A stretch of DNA of 49,228 nucleotides from Paraphysoderma sedebokerense (GCA_025602915.1 JAHLJZ010000128.1:1-49228); one strand, 5' to 3'; shown: positions 1 through 12,795, counted from the stretch's first letter. Numbers and translations are program-made. The notes: generated by a model not told the origin, from the letters alone.

Positions 1-300
1 TGGTGGCAGACAATCTCATGTCGTTAGTGATTCCGGAAAAGAGAATGTAGAATAAGATAAGTTTCAATACCGAATTAGAGTATATTTTAGTAATTAGTGG
101 GTTGCGAAAGAAGCACTATTGATATGATATTGCCACACTTTATTTCATTCTGTTCAAAGTGGGCTAAGCCAAGAAAAGCGAACCTGTATCTCGCTTTGGA
201 GGACTTTCGAGGACAGCATATGGGCCCGAATGACAGTTCTCCCATTGACGAAATTTCATATTCTTTGTCTGCACAATCCCTTTTACATCCACATTGCACA
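1..300 (+). repeat. 3' terminus and flank shared with 10047-10345
   Basis: Bases 1-200 align closely with about 10047-10240 (same coding end, then the shared words GGGTTGCGAA and TTGATATGATATTG). Weaker similarity continues to about 300, where ATTGACGAAATTTC matches ATTGACATATTTCG near 10315. Beyond 300 the two flanks diverge. It is the downstream footprint of the tandem duplication that made the two receptor genes. Confidence 0.8.
2..55 (+). CDS. 3' end of an upstream paralogue of the giant receptor (partial)
   Basis: Only the last 17 codons and stop lie in the window; the 5' part is cut off by the window edge. The reading frame ends GGRQSHVVSDSGKENVE, which differs from the end of the giant gene at 10102 by one residue (V for I). 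The similarity continues past the stop into 3' flanking DNA. This shows directly that a second copy of the giant gene sits immediately upstream in the same orientation, so the receptor is part of a tandem array of at least two. Function is inferred only from the downstream copy. Confidence 0.85.
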   Translation, partial: GGRQSHVVSDSGKENVE

Positions 301-1277
301 TAAACTCTCTGTCATTCGATCAACATGTCTTAATCGCCAATCCATAACCCCCTCTCCGGAACTCCAAATATTAGGATAGAATAACGTGCGTTTTGTCTAG
401 CGCCGCCTTGAATTGGCCATAATTCAAAATTTTGAAGATCCATAACTGCAGATAATTAATTCTAATGCGGGAAAGTAAAAGGAGCTCTACATAAAGGGCT
501 AAGATTAGTGGTTCTCAATGGCCGAATATATTCCAGACGAAGTTGCCGTTTAGATGTTCAACAAAGTTTATACTATCAATCATACTATTCGCAAATAATA
601 ATAAGACAGTAGAATATTATCAATGGAAATGACCGGTCAATCGGATTTCCGGTAAACAAAATGGAAGGAAAGCGGGCACCCGTTAACCCAGATCATGAAA
701 TTCATTCGTCATTATTTCAAGGACTGCAACAACGGTACTGTGAATGATTTTCCCTCCAGTTGTCCGAAGTGTAACGACCTCTATGTGGACCGCATCGTTA
801 GAGGGAGCCGCAGAGCTGTCTGTCAAACGATTTTATAAATTGTATTGGGTCTGTCGATTTCATTCAAATGTATTTCGCACTTGAATCCAGGTTAAGTTAA
901 GCTGAAATAGGGGTGATTGGTGGGACAGAACCATCCCCATTCTTAATCTTGATGATTATCGATTATCCGTCGAAATCGACGAAAAAGGAGTGAAAAAGGA
1001 CGAATGTTTGTAGCTGCTTAGTCCTTAGAGCTCCTTAGTCCTTAGAGCTGTTCTCAGCCTGTTGGTTGCCGACGTCTCCCGCTGCCCCGTCACCTTTCAA
1101 TGAATTCAGGAGGCAGCCAGGCGCCGGATTGCTGGAGTCGGACCTGGTCGGACGCGAAAATGGAATGTGGGCAGAGCAAGATGTATGCGTCAGAGGCCAA
1201 GATACATAAGTCTCTGCGAACATACCTCACAGTTCCAACCTGTGCAACCGAGTCGTTCTTGCCATAGTCCATACTGA
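301..1277. other. Intergenic region upstream of the giant receptor gene
   Basis: No convincing gene is visible; the short open frames here lack recognisable domains or splice structure. One small direct repeat is present: CTTAGTCCTTAGAGCT at 1017-1032 and again at 1034-1049. The region should hold the promoter of the gene starting at 1278, but I recognise no defined element. Confidence 0.4.
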
Positions 1278-4200
1278 ATGCAGCACATTCGGCCACTTCA
1301 TCTGCAATGCGTCATCGCTTGCCTCTTCCTCTTCTTTTGCTCCTCACGGGCAGCTCTGTCGAATTATTCTCCCTTTTACATGAATGCAACTTGGACGACG
1401 GGCATCCCATCATCGACAACGGTTGTAGATAGTGTCTTCGACAACTCTAGCAATGTGGTGTACATTCTGGATAGTCAATTCAAGGTATACAAACTTAATT
1501 ATTATACGCTCTCGACGTCCATTACTAGAGACTGGTCGTCTGTTGTTACGTCTGGCATGATGCCTTGGTCCCACGAAAGGTAGATATAATGTACCGTTGC
1601 GCACACAGTGTCTCTATGTGTCCCGCCAAGAGTAAAATTTTAAACTTATTTTCCCTTGGGTACGTTCGGAAGGAAAACGAAGAATTCAGTCCTTGGGGTC
1701 AACCCTTATAGTTCTGAAGTATTTTTAGCGGTAGATATATCCGAATTCTCTTTCCGAAAGAAATCCCTATTTCTTTTAACTCTAATCGAATTTCTGCCAT
1801 TAAACAGACGTACTGTTACGCCTCTTCCGGTAGATCGACTCTGATAATTTATCGCTTTAACGGCAATTTATATCAAATTGGAAACTCTGTTCAATACACT
1901 TATTCGTCGAGTAATTTCTTCACCAAACAGTATCGAAATCCGTATGTAACTTGTTTAGTCTAGTAAATGTCTTCGGTAAAAGAACCAACTCAATGTCTCT
2001 TCAAATTTAGCCGTCTCAAACTGCATTTTGTATCGAGGGACATCCTGCACGTTGCAGCTTTTCATGACAACAGTGTTTACAATGGTTTATGGTTGTCAAG
2101 CATAAGGATTTCATACAACTTTGGTGATGATGAGGAGGAGGACAATAATTTGACCACGAAACTAGCCACTTGTCTGGCATGTCTCCAAATCACTGCCGTT
2201 GCCATTGATTTTGGATGTAACGGCGCTTCCGTATGCATTTGGACAAATTCCAGAGCCGTATCCGAATACCGACTTACAGATTATTCATTCAAAAATCAGA
2301 CTACAATCGACACTTTGTCGACCCCAATCCAATTTGATCCCGCCGCTCATAGGTTTGGGGATGTAATCTTCTTTGTTCACAGGCTGGTTAATGATTCCAG
2401 TAAACTGATAGCACACAGTAAAACCACTACACATAATTCAGTGGACACCGATGTTTTACCATATAGATATGACTTTCCAGCACAAATTGATATTGATATA
2501 AGGGTTTCCCTTGGGGGGTCAGTTTTTGTGGGATTTACATCCAATATTACCAGCTCGAATCTCAATAGCTACGACATCGTCATTTCTCAATATAATTCTT
2601 CACTCCGCCGCCTTTCGACAACCGTTATGACTACGGTTAGACAAGACAATCTCACTTTAGTTATTCCGCGGAATAATAACATGTCATTCAGTGTCGTTGG
2701 GTCATCAGATGGTTCATTAGATAATCCAAATGCAACTCAAGCGTCACGAACTATTTTCGTTGCGCATTTTAAAGCGTTCAGCATATCAAATGTCCAACCT
2801 AGTATCGTTTCTCCCGGTAAATCGATTGAAATCGAGTTCTCCGCTCTCCCGTCCGGTGCTACTGCAGGGATTCCGAGAGTAATATTCAATGGTCGAATGT
2901 GTACAAACTCGAGATGGAATTCAAACCTACTAAATACGACTGTCGGCCCTGGCGTGGGAGGTAAATTGTCATATCCTCATGCCCGCGCATGGTAAATGTT
3001 ACTAATTTCACCATTATAGGGCCTCACGAGCTCTCAGTTATATTTGATTACCTTCCATTCAGACCAAGTGTTGCCACCGATACCATGTTATCTTTTCCGC
3101 CTGCCGCTATTCTAAATATTATTCCTTCCGAGGTCCCCGCTGGTATGTCGCAATGTGCTGGATATTTTATTTTCTCTTTGGCTGACACCTCATATCTTTA
3201 GCGGGTTATCCCATTACGATCATACTGAACCCAATCGGTTACACGACGGAAAGTTTGGCCGTCGAAGTTGGGGGAAGACCCTGCGCGAATGCGGTACAAA
3301 TATCGGAGAATTCACTTCAATGCACTGTGGGCCCAGGTACGTCATCTCAAGTCGCTTCATGTTTGCTTACTTGTCTTCTCAATCTATCAATTGATAGGCA
3401 CCGGCCGAAATCATTCAGTTGTCGTAATCATTGGTACCAACCGCAGCAATGGTTCTGCTTTCATATCTTACCACCGCCCTATCTTAAGCCAAATCGTTCC
3501 ATCAGCTGGCCCCGTAGCTGGCAACAATCAAGTGAACTTAACGTGTGACGGTGTCCTATTATTTCTCTTTTACATCTTCCCCGTACTGACTTCTGTGCTC
3601 CTAATAGAGGCTCAAATTTCGGAACATGCTCATCTGGAGTTCCATGTTCGCCGGCCCCTAACTCCTGGGTGAACATTGGTGGCAAAAACTGCACAAGCAT
3701 AAAGCTCTTCTCTGACACTCGCCTCACTTGTGTTGCGCCAAGTGGTGTTGGCAGGAATCATACCGTTTGCCTGAGCATTAATGGACAGGAAAGTAATGAG
3801 ATTTCGTATGCTTATGAAAGACCACTTATTTCAGTTCTTGTCCCACGATCGTCGGTGGAAAGTAGTCCGGTAAGTCAAACTCCTTATAAATGTAGCTAAA
3901 CCACTCTCTAACGATTGTAATAGACTGTTTATATTGAAGGTTTCAACTTTGGATTTAATGAAAGTCACGTTTCCGTTAATTTCACCGATGTCAACACATC
4001 GGCTGCGTACCCTTGTCCTACTGTGACTTTAAGCTCTGATAGTCATCTCCGGTGGTAAGCGTGGTTTTTTTCTGGGAATTGTGAGAAAATATTTGCTTAC
4101 ACTTATATATCTTGTGACAAAAGTGATTTTGGGAATAGCACCATCCCACTATTCGCTGAATTCGATGTGACCATAACTGTTTTCGAACAAAAAAGTTTGC

Positions 4201-7200
4201 TTTCCAGTAACAGCAAATTTTACAGCGGGATCTCCAACAGCCCTCCAGTTGCTTATCAGTTTAACACCTCTGTGCATGAAGATCAATCAACCATTATCCA
4301 GTTAGAGGGCAGCGATCCGGATGCAGGGGATGCAGTCAGAATATATGTTGTCACTACGCCTCAACATGGAAACTTGTACTATTATTTGGCAACATCCATA
4401 GATCCTAAAGGACCCATCGTAGATGCATCTTTATGGCCTGTCGAGCTGCCACTAGGGCGAGTAATCTACTTTCCCCCCTTTGATTTTCACGGAGAGGATT
4501 CTTTCTCCTTCATAGTTCGAGATAACTACAATGCAGGTTGGTGTCTCTGAACCTTACAAATCATTATTGGTAATTATCACATTTAATGCCCTCTTTCTTG
4601 TCTTTAGAGTCTTCACTCTCGTATGCAAACATTTCTATTTTACCGGTCAGCGACCCACCTGTTCCGAATCCATTACACATCAATATTTCCGAAGACAGCG
4701 TGGTACTTGTTAATTTCACATTCTCGGATCCCGATTCGCATACCTCGGTAATCAGTATTATTATAATTACATTGCCTTCAGCTGGCTTTATTTTCGAACT
4801 CGATGACACCCAAACGCCAATCACTGAAATCACCAGCGTTCCCTTTGAATTGTCTAATTATTCCAAAACCGTCATGTACAGACCGCCATTGAATTCAGTG
4901 GGTATCGTCAGTGGATTATCGTTCAAGGTGCGCGACGAGACTGCAGATTCGTTGATTGCGGCCGAAGTCACAATTTCCATTGATCCGGTTAATGATGCTC
5001 CAGTTGCATCCAACAAGTCGTATTCAATTTCGGAGGATTCCGCTGTCACCATAACATTCGACTGCGGGGATGTCGATTTTGGCGACAAGTTGTCGGTATA
5101 TGTCGATTCGGTTCCACCGTTGGAGGCAGGGAATCTATTCTTTCCGGAATTAAGATACAAATTACGGTACGTTTCTCCTGATTAAGTTATGAAGAGTGCA
5201 ATTTCCTCTAATACGTTGCCATGTCAGTGTTTACCCAAATGATCCCGTTCCTGCATCTTTAACTTTAGAACTGGCATCAAATTTTTACGGTGACTTCTCT
5301 TTCGGCTACAGGTGTAGGGATGGAAGTTTATTCAGTGAACGAGCGTACATCAATGTCGAAGTCACGGATGTGAACGATGCACCCACCGCTTTATCCGAAA
5401 CCTTTACAGTTGACGAAGAAACAGATCTATCAATTCAACTCGTTGTGTCAGACGTAGAAACGAACGACCAAATTTCTATAACTATTCTAGCACTTCCGCA
5501 CCAAGGAAATTTACTAGCTCAGATGAACGACACTGATGCGTTAAACAACACTTGGTCAGTTATTACCCCGGACACCATTCCATGGACGATGCCCTTCTAC
5601 CGAAAAAATCTGATTTTCCGCCCTTTTCCCGATACGCACGGTGACCCATATGCCATTTTCTCTTTCCAATGCGACGATGGAATTGACAAGTCCATTATTG
5701 CCACTATTGCTATCAAAGTGACCTCAGTAAATGGTGCGTTCAAATGGAGAATTTATTTAAGTATCACTCTCACTCTTCCATTTCCAATAGATCATCCAAC
5801 AATGAACTTCACGTCGCTTGATATCTTGGCATACGAAGACAGCGAAGTCACAATAACGTTGGATATAAAAGATGTAGATCTGAACGACCGATTGCTGGTG
5901 AAGATAACTGATATTATTGTCAACGGAACGTTATATCATTTCGACCGACGAACCAATTCACGAACCCAGTTAACAATTGGAGAAGGAAGCGAGATAGCAG
6001 GGCCACCTTATGTGATAGTTTTTCGTCCAACTCCTGATTTCTACAGCGAAACTGTAGACTCAATTCAGAAGTTCAATGTGACATTCACCGATCTCTCAGG
6101 TGCTGGCTCATCTCATCAAGTCAATTTTTCGGTTCTCCCAGTCAATGATAGACCAATTATTGATTGCGTATCGAATTCAATCGAACTTCCTCTGGACTTC
6201 GTGATTACGAGTTTTGGGGAATATAATTTTACTATTGAAGTAACAGATGTTGACAATGCCCAAGTGAATTTTGTTCTGGTTAAAGCTCCCCAACAGGGGT
6301 ACTTGAGCGCCGAAGGGATAGCATTTGCAGAGAACAGTCAGTTCACAACTAAGCAGTTATCGTTTCATTCTAATAATTCAGGAGGAGGATATCCGTATTC
6401 TTATTTCTCGGTATATGCTGTCGATGACGCTGGTGCTGTGTCCAATACTTGTACTTTTCAGTTTACTTTTACTTGTCCACCGCGTAAGTTTTTCCCTTCT
6501 GTCAGAATACGGTAATCGCTGTATGAATTGACCATTTGGCAGGTCTCTATAACAATATCTTTTCTGGCGGAAAGGGCCCGACTTGTAGCGAATGCCCGGT
6601 AAGTTGACATTCAAAGCTCTTTTTACTTTTTCTTTAATTGACCCTTAATCCATAGACTGGCTCTTTCTGCAGGTAATATTCTAGTTGTACCGTGCATATG
6701 TCGTCTGCATATTGAATACAATTTCTGCTGTAGCCAAGACGGAAAGCATCGTCCCCATCCAAATTTTGGTTGGTGGAAGAACAACGATAGTAATGCCTAT
6801 GTGCCATGTATTCCGGTAAGTTCCATTTGAATAACTGTTTGAAAATTTTTTCTAAATCGAAGTGATACGTGAAGCTCGAAGCCTGCCCTGGATCAGAATC
6901 TGAGTGCAGTGTTGGATATGAAGGGCAACGATGTGGTAAATGCTCAAGCGGATTTTACCGAATCTCTGGCACTTGTAAATCCTGTAAAACTGCCTTGCCG
7001 GATTGGGTAGTGCCTGTTGGGACAGTTGGAGTGTTCACTTTGATTTGTGTCATGTCATTAGCCTTAAAAGGGGGCCCAAGGTAAGCTTCAATCAGATTAC
7101 GAAATTACGCTGGACGATAATTAAATGAAAATTCAGCGAAGGCCTTATGAACATTATACTTAATTTCATTCAAACCGTGGCGTTGTTTGATCAGTAGGTG

Positions 7201-10102
7201 TTTTTGATTGTCTATCAAGTCGTCACGAATTCTCACATGATACTACATCTTGCAGGCTAAATTTTGACTTTTATCCGGCTTTGGAAGGCCTCGCAGAAGG
7301 TTTTCATAGTATCGGCTATCTCAATATTGAAGTGGGGGCGCCTGAATGTATACTTTCGAAGTATCAATTTGTTGGAGCCTTGGATTACCGATTCAAGTTT
7401 ACCGTAATAACGTTGCTGCCGCTGATATTACTTGGAATCGTAAGCGCAGTTGTAATTCTGAATACTTATCCATTCCTGTCACTATTTGTGCGCATCCGAA
7501 AATGCGTTGACCGACAAAATTCTGTTCCACCTGAAGTTCTGTATGACCATCAAAACAGAACCTTAGTCAGTTGTATCCAAGCCTACAACACACTCCTTGG
7601 GATGATATATATTATTGTTGTTAACCAATCACTTGCGTTAGTGTCATTATCCCTTTTCAAGGAAATGATGTCTGAAGAAACAATAATAATACTGTCGTTT
7701 TTTTTTCAGAATTTTCGATTGCAGTTTGGAGCCAGATGGACAGTACTGGATGGACGCTCAGCCGGATTCACTTTGTTACCAAGGTTGGTGGGAAAGTTAC
7801 GCCACCCTGGCGTATGTCGCAATTGCCTGTTATGTCATCGGTGAGTGTTAATCTTTGGATGCAAATACGGCTGTGCTAAGTTGCTGATAACCAGCGTTCA
7901 GGAATTCCATTATATTTCGCTGTCTTGATATTTTTTTACTACCAAACCAGATTTTTTGGAACACATTGGTTGCAAGCTAGAGAATATGCGGAACGAATGT
8001 TGAATGTTCAAAAAAGTTACTTCAGAATGACTCATCAATACTTTATCGTCATCCAATTCATGCGGAAGATATTAGTTGTGGTACGCATTTCAAGAACGTA
8101 TTCATCTTTCTGCAGTTGCCTGAAACTAAGACCCGCACGATATAAATAGATCGTTAAAATGTTTTTCAGCAAGTATTTAGTTCTCCAAGCTGTGCTAACG
8201 TCTGTCATTTTGTCGATTGATGCGGTTCTGTCGGCTAAATATCTTCCGTATGTATTTAAATCTTTGAATGCATTGGAAGTCATTTGTACCCTTTCCGCCA
8301 TTGTTATCATGAACGGTGCGCTATTGTACGTTTTTCAGTTTGTGACGCTGCGTGAGTCTTGTATTTTGATATTTTTCGTTGTTAGAATACACCTCAATCA
8401 ATTTCGAACCGTCTCACAAAGGGATGTGGTAGCGGCAATAATTATTATCCTCCTAATCAGTTGCGTAACTGTCGCGATCTTGATGGTGATCATCGAAGTC
8501 ATTGCCCGCATTAAGAAGTGGAAGGAAATCAACCAGAAATCGCAAGTTTTCGACGAAAAGTTCTTGGCAAATACTCAAATTGGGGGGAATATTAGCCGAT
8601 TTAAATTGGTGAATATGGCATTGCTGAGGACAGTTTTTGAGCAAACCTTAGATGAAGCAGAGGAATCTATGGCGAAATTGAAACAAAAAAATAGACACGC
8701 ATAGAGAGTTTTGCAAATTTTCAGAAGTTACCATATATGTATTGCAGTTAATACTTTAATTAGTGATTTCGGTAGATCCGGAACAGTCAGCCTAAATGTT
8801 TACTAGATAGCTACGGCAATGGCAGGTAATTAATCTATATTCAGTCCTTCTTTTTACTGCTTTGTAAATATATTACTTTATTATTCAGACGTTGGTCGAA
8901 ATAAACCCAAATATATTTCGTACGGGTACATTTTCCTACAACTACTCTCGAGCTGGACATGGATACCAAACGTCTACAGATTCACCAACCAATAAATACG
9001 GCAAGTTAAATGTCAATTTGGTCAAATTCTTATAGAATTCAACAATACTTCCATAATCCAAAGCAAACTCTCCGATACTTCTCAATGGCGACACCAGAAC
9101 GTTGCCGAATTCTATTTCGCGTCATTTTCTTTTGTTCAGGAATTTTAGCGCTGCCAGAGGTTTCGTGGTGATCACAGTACGCGACACGGAGTTTTCCTTG
9201 AAGATAGGTAATAAATATCGTGATTATCTTCAACCTGATTATCATTCAGAAGGTCCCTCCAAAAGCATCCAGTTATTCCAAGTTGGGGCGGAACACAAAT
9301 CCTCGCTGTCTAATCTTCAATATACAGTCAACAGATATCATCGGAACAAAAAGGGAGGAGTATTCTTTCAGGGTCCAGTTAAAAATCATTGTCGATACAA
9401 CACCTATCGATCTCCCTCTTTTTATCGAAACTTTCCTTCTCAGCTGGCGGCACATCAATTCTTCCCGGTTTCTACAGACGAGTATACGCTGAGCTTGTTG
9501 CCATGATGGAATCCAATAAATTTTACGAATATAGAGCTGAAGGGCCTGTTGAAGCTATTGGTGTTGCGAAAACCAGGTGATGGTGTGATTCATTGCAACA
9601 TCTCGAGTTGGGTAGGAGGTATGAAAATCGCTGTATGAGTACGCTTATTTGATGGCGACGGCTGACATTAGCTATTATTTGCTAAGCTTCCATTGCCTCA
9701 TCTGCCAAATTGTTGTCGCCGAAAGTCGAATTTACCAAATCTCAATACACATCAGCCCTGTCTCAATCCAACTCACCGCCTTCATCAGAGCCGCTCCGAC
9801 AAACAAGTTCGATGGATCTTAAAATTTCGTCGTTAGAATCTCATAGCGTTAATGCTATTCCCGACTGGAGCAATCAGCTGTACTACGCAGCCTTAGATCA
9901 TGAAGCACCGAAAGAGAAGGAAACGAAAAGCGTTTTAGGTAGAAATTGGGGAATCGGTAATACGAGTATCTCTGCCAAACGGTATAGCCGCTTAAGCAGT
10001 GGTGAATATAGCAGGACAGGTATTGTAGGTCGATCAAGTCCTGTTGGTGGTGGCAGACAATCTCATATCGTTAGTGATTCCGGAAAAGAGAATGTAGAAT
10101 AA
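1278..10102 (+). CDS. Giant cadherin-like/IPT multi-pass membrane protein (receptor-like), about 17+ exons
   Basis: The start ATG opens a signal peptide (hydrophobic CVIACLFLFFC). Order of parts: propeller-like beta repeats (about 1350-2780); IPT/TIG repeats (2780-4130, ends such as CTVGPG and CVAPSGVG); five or six cadherin-like, tandem-95-type repeats (4230-6480) with recurring EDS, DPD/DVD and VNDAP; a Cys-rich EGF/TNFR-like stalk (6540-6990); and 8-9 hydrophobic segments (6995-8510). Between membrane segments lies IFDCSLEPDGQYWMDAQPD, then a basic coiled tail. Introns are 40-150 nt with normal GT-AG ends. The frame meets a stop at 8702-8704, yet exons at about 8887-9002, 9140-9207, 9250-9372, 9444-9560 and 9687-10102 are phase-compatible with one another and give a Ser-rich tail ending SGKENVE. 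They are either this protein's cytoplasmic tail, with an unresolved junction at 8.70-8.89 kb, or a separate gene. Role inferred: surface adhesion or sensing. Confidence 0.65.
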
Positions 10103-10283
10103 AATAACTTTCGGTACTGAATTAGCATATTTTATTAATCGGTGGGTTGCGAAGGAAGCATTATTGATATGATATTGGCACACTTTATTTCATTCTGTTA
10201 AAAAGGACTGAGCCAAGGAAATCGAAGCCCTATCAAACTTTTATGTGGACGGCGTTGACGGACGCGCCGCGATTTTTAACGAC

Positions 10284-10590
10284 CATAAATGTTCCCCGAA
10301 TGAAGGTTCATTTATTGACATATTTCGATTTCTTGTCTGAGAAGGTTTCTATTAGATGGTCATTAATAGCGCATGAGTGTATGAAAGCTGTGGATTTTTT
10401 ATTCTATCCGTCACAATTAATTGAAAAACCTATCTTCAAAATGGCAATATGTACTCCAAGGGTAAAAGAGTCATAAGGCAGAGATCATGACCGTTAATGA
10501 CATGGCTCAACTCCACTGCTCCTTTATGAATGCATTTTATATCCACAAAGAGAAAATACACCTCCTTTCATTCGCTAATAGTTCTTAGGT
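10284..10590 (+). repeat. Local repeat R2, copy 2
   Basis: About 300 nt are recognisably similar to 12486-12795. Shared words include TTATTGACATATTTC/CTATTGACGCAATTTC, TTGTCTG, TTCTATTA(G/A)ATGG and the later ACACCTCCTTTC/ATACCTCCTTTC. A short piece of a third copy lies near 230-285. Open frames in the copies are not conserved, so I treat R2 as non-coding. It lies in the upstream region of the coiled-coil gene starting at 10952. The remainder of 10103-10951 contains the 3' flank of the receptor and probable promoter DNA, with no other gene seen. Confidence 0.6.
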
Positions 10591-10951
10591 CCTAGTGAGG
10601 TATGACCTATAATGGTGGATTAAAGGCTTTTGCGTCATTTGATCCCAGAGTTATCGATGCTACTCATTTGAACCGACTCGAGTTAAAACCAATAGACTTT
10701 ATTGCACCTTCTGCTTCGAGTACCGCAATAGGAATTTTTTTCAATCAACGTTTTGTCGGTCTCGGGTCTTGAAAGTTTCTGCTGCTGTAGATCGGATTAT
10801 GCCGTTGCAATGTCACGTGCCGTTTCGATTGTTCCAATCCCAAGTTTCAACGTTTTCTTATTCCTGCTCATTCGACTTTCATTTCATTCGGATCTTTTCA
10901 TCTGAAAACGTTTGTATACTGTCGATATCTTCGTCTTCTGACGTTTAATTC

Positions 10952-11993
10952 ATGAATCTACTGCGCCGATTCTACGTTGTTCCGTCCTCCCTCCTTGCCA
11001 CTCGAATTCGCACCAGCAGCACTCCGTATTTCCACGGTGTTCCCTTCATTGCTGCCCGCAATGTTGTCCACGGACGTCATTTCAGATCCACTAGTATCAA
11101 ACTAACAAATACAGTGGAATTGACCTCGCTCTTCGCCCAAATATTGCATGATTTTACCAAAGGGAAGCAGGAAATGCAACAAATGTCGGAACGCTTTTCG
11201 GAAGAAAAGAGCAGGATGTTGAAGGAAGCCAATGAGGAGAAGGAGAGGAAGATCAAAGAAGCTACTGAAGAGAAGGAAAGGAAGATCAAAGAAGTTACTG
11301 AAGAGATGGAGAAGAAGCTCAAAAACGCCAACGAAGAAAAGGAAAGAATACGCGAAGAATCCTATAAAGTGAAGGAGAGTATGCTCCGTAGTTTCTATGA
11401 AGAGAGAATCAAGATTAAAAAATTGCTTGATGATCAGCGAACTGCTCGAATGGTAGGCTTTTTTGGTGGTAAATCTCTGTTTCCATATATCCGCTAAATT
11501 TATCCCCCTTATGATTTATATAAATAGAAAGCCGAAAACGACCTCTTGCGTTATGAAGGAAGGCTGAATTGTAAAGGGATGCTTGGTAAGTGGATCGGTT
11601 CTGAAAAGCTCAGATTATGTATCTCTTTGACTGACTTTCAATTCGGATTTACTTCAACAATATGTGACTGGGTTGCCAGAATACATTGCTGCTGAAAAAT
11701 TTCCAAATACACGCAGTACGACCGAGCGATTGCGCAAATGTGTCGAAGAGCAATCATTTGTCGATGTCCTCCATCATGTGTGTGGTCACAGAAATACTCC
11801 CTTTGACGATGCTGTCAAGTCTTCAAGGCACATATATCACACATTGTCAAAGCACTTCCACGACGGAGGCAACGACGGGTTAGATGCTGTCACAATACGG
11901 GAGAGTGATTTTGCTGCAGTGGATGTAACAGTTATACTCACATTTTTTGAATGGGCGGACAAAGATTATATGTATGAAAGCCAGGACAAATAG
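10952..11993 (+). CDS. Coiled-coil protein with mitochondrial-like leader, function unknown
   Basis: Three exons are supported: 10952-11452, 11528-11585 and 11680-11993, giving about 290 residues with consistent phases. The N-terminus (MNLLRRFYVVPSS, then many R, S and T and almost no acidic residues for about 50 residues) looks like a mitochondrial targeting sequence. Residues about 70-155 form a long charged coiled coil with near-repeats of KEATEEKERKI, backed at DNA level by about 33-nt tandem units (11221-11345). The third exon gives a globular C-terminal part starting LEYIAAEKF; the join RLNCKGMLEYIAAEK supports the intron placement. I do not recognise the family and assign no function. 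An ATG inside the coiled coil could give a shorter product. Confidence 0.7.
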
Positions 11994-12311
11994 CGGATAT
12001 ACTGATATTTATGTAAATGGTACAAACCTCCTACGCCATACATGGAAATGAAAATGTGAATAAACACAAGTATTAGATATATTATTAATTTGCTTTATAC
12101 ATATCAGTCCTTGATGTACTCATCGCAATGTTCGGACATCGATCATAAAATATGAATACATGAACAGGCCATAGGTAATTAAATACAGCAAACGTTTCTT
12201 TCTAAGGGAACGTTAACGAAAGTACAGGGAATGAATAATGAAAACTAAGAGCCACAAGGATACGAAATGAATTACTATCCATATATATATATTGCCATTC
12301 TGCGAAGGCCA

Positions 12312-12485
12312 AATGTTCATTGGCTCAAAAAGGCTCGAAAAGCGTTCAAGCACCGTAATTGTTTGACATAAGCCGCATTTTCGTAAACCAGTGCTTTTTC
12401 TCAGAATGCCTCGTACTATCAATTGCCCAAAATCATCTCTCATTTATTCACATCAAAGTTCAAGTCCGACAATGCAGATAAATGG
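12312..12485 (+). pseudogene. 5' fragment of an F-box-like gene (decayed copy of the gene at 15581)
   Basis: This stretch matches about 15490-15666, which is the 5' UTR and first exon of the F-box/LRR-like gene. Matching words include TGTTCATTGGC, AAGGCTCG, CACCGTAAT/TACCGTAAT and AAATCATCTCTCA/AAATTATCTCTCA, with an ATG at the same place (ATGCCTCGTAC against ATGTCTCGTAT). About ten bases are missing soon after the ATG compared with 15581, so the frame is shifted and ends within about 30 codons. No later part of the gene follows; repeat R2 begins directly after it. Read as a truncated duplicate. Confidence 0.65.
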
Positions 12486-12795
12486 AGCGCGAAAATGAAT
12501 TTTCTTCTATTGACGCAATTTCAATTTTTGTCTGCGAAGGGTTCTATTAAATGGCCATTAATTGGGTCAGGAGTCTATGAAGCCGGTAGAAGTTTTGATT
12601 TATGCGTCAGAATTAATTTAAGAGTCTATATTAAAATGACAATATGTACTATAATGTAGAAGACTGATGAGACCGCGGTTATCAACGCTAAGGACATTGC
12701 TCGACACCGCCACTTTTATTCCGAATGTCGAATTTTTCCCAGAAAAAGAAGACATACCTCCTTTCGTTATTTGCGTTTCTGGCTGTTAATGGTTT
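12486..12795 (+). repeat. Local repeat R2, copy 3
   Basis: This is the counterpart of 10284-10590, directly abutting the F-box-like gene fragment. Homology runs from about GAAAATGAATTTTCTTCTATTG to CCTCCTTTCGTTATTTGCG. No conserved open frame is seen. The interval 11994-12311 before the fragment holds the 3' flank of the coiled-coil gene and nothing else I can recognise. Confidence 0.6.

Noticed and set aside
87-303. Overlapping open frames on both strands at the window start
   Set aside because: They lie in the 3' flank duplicated from the receptor gene and are not preserved in the copy at about 10.1-10.3 kb.
1035-1296. Minus-strand open frames overlapping the receptor start
   Set aside because: No domain, overlap with the signal-peptide exon, and codon choice that looks like a shadow.
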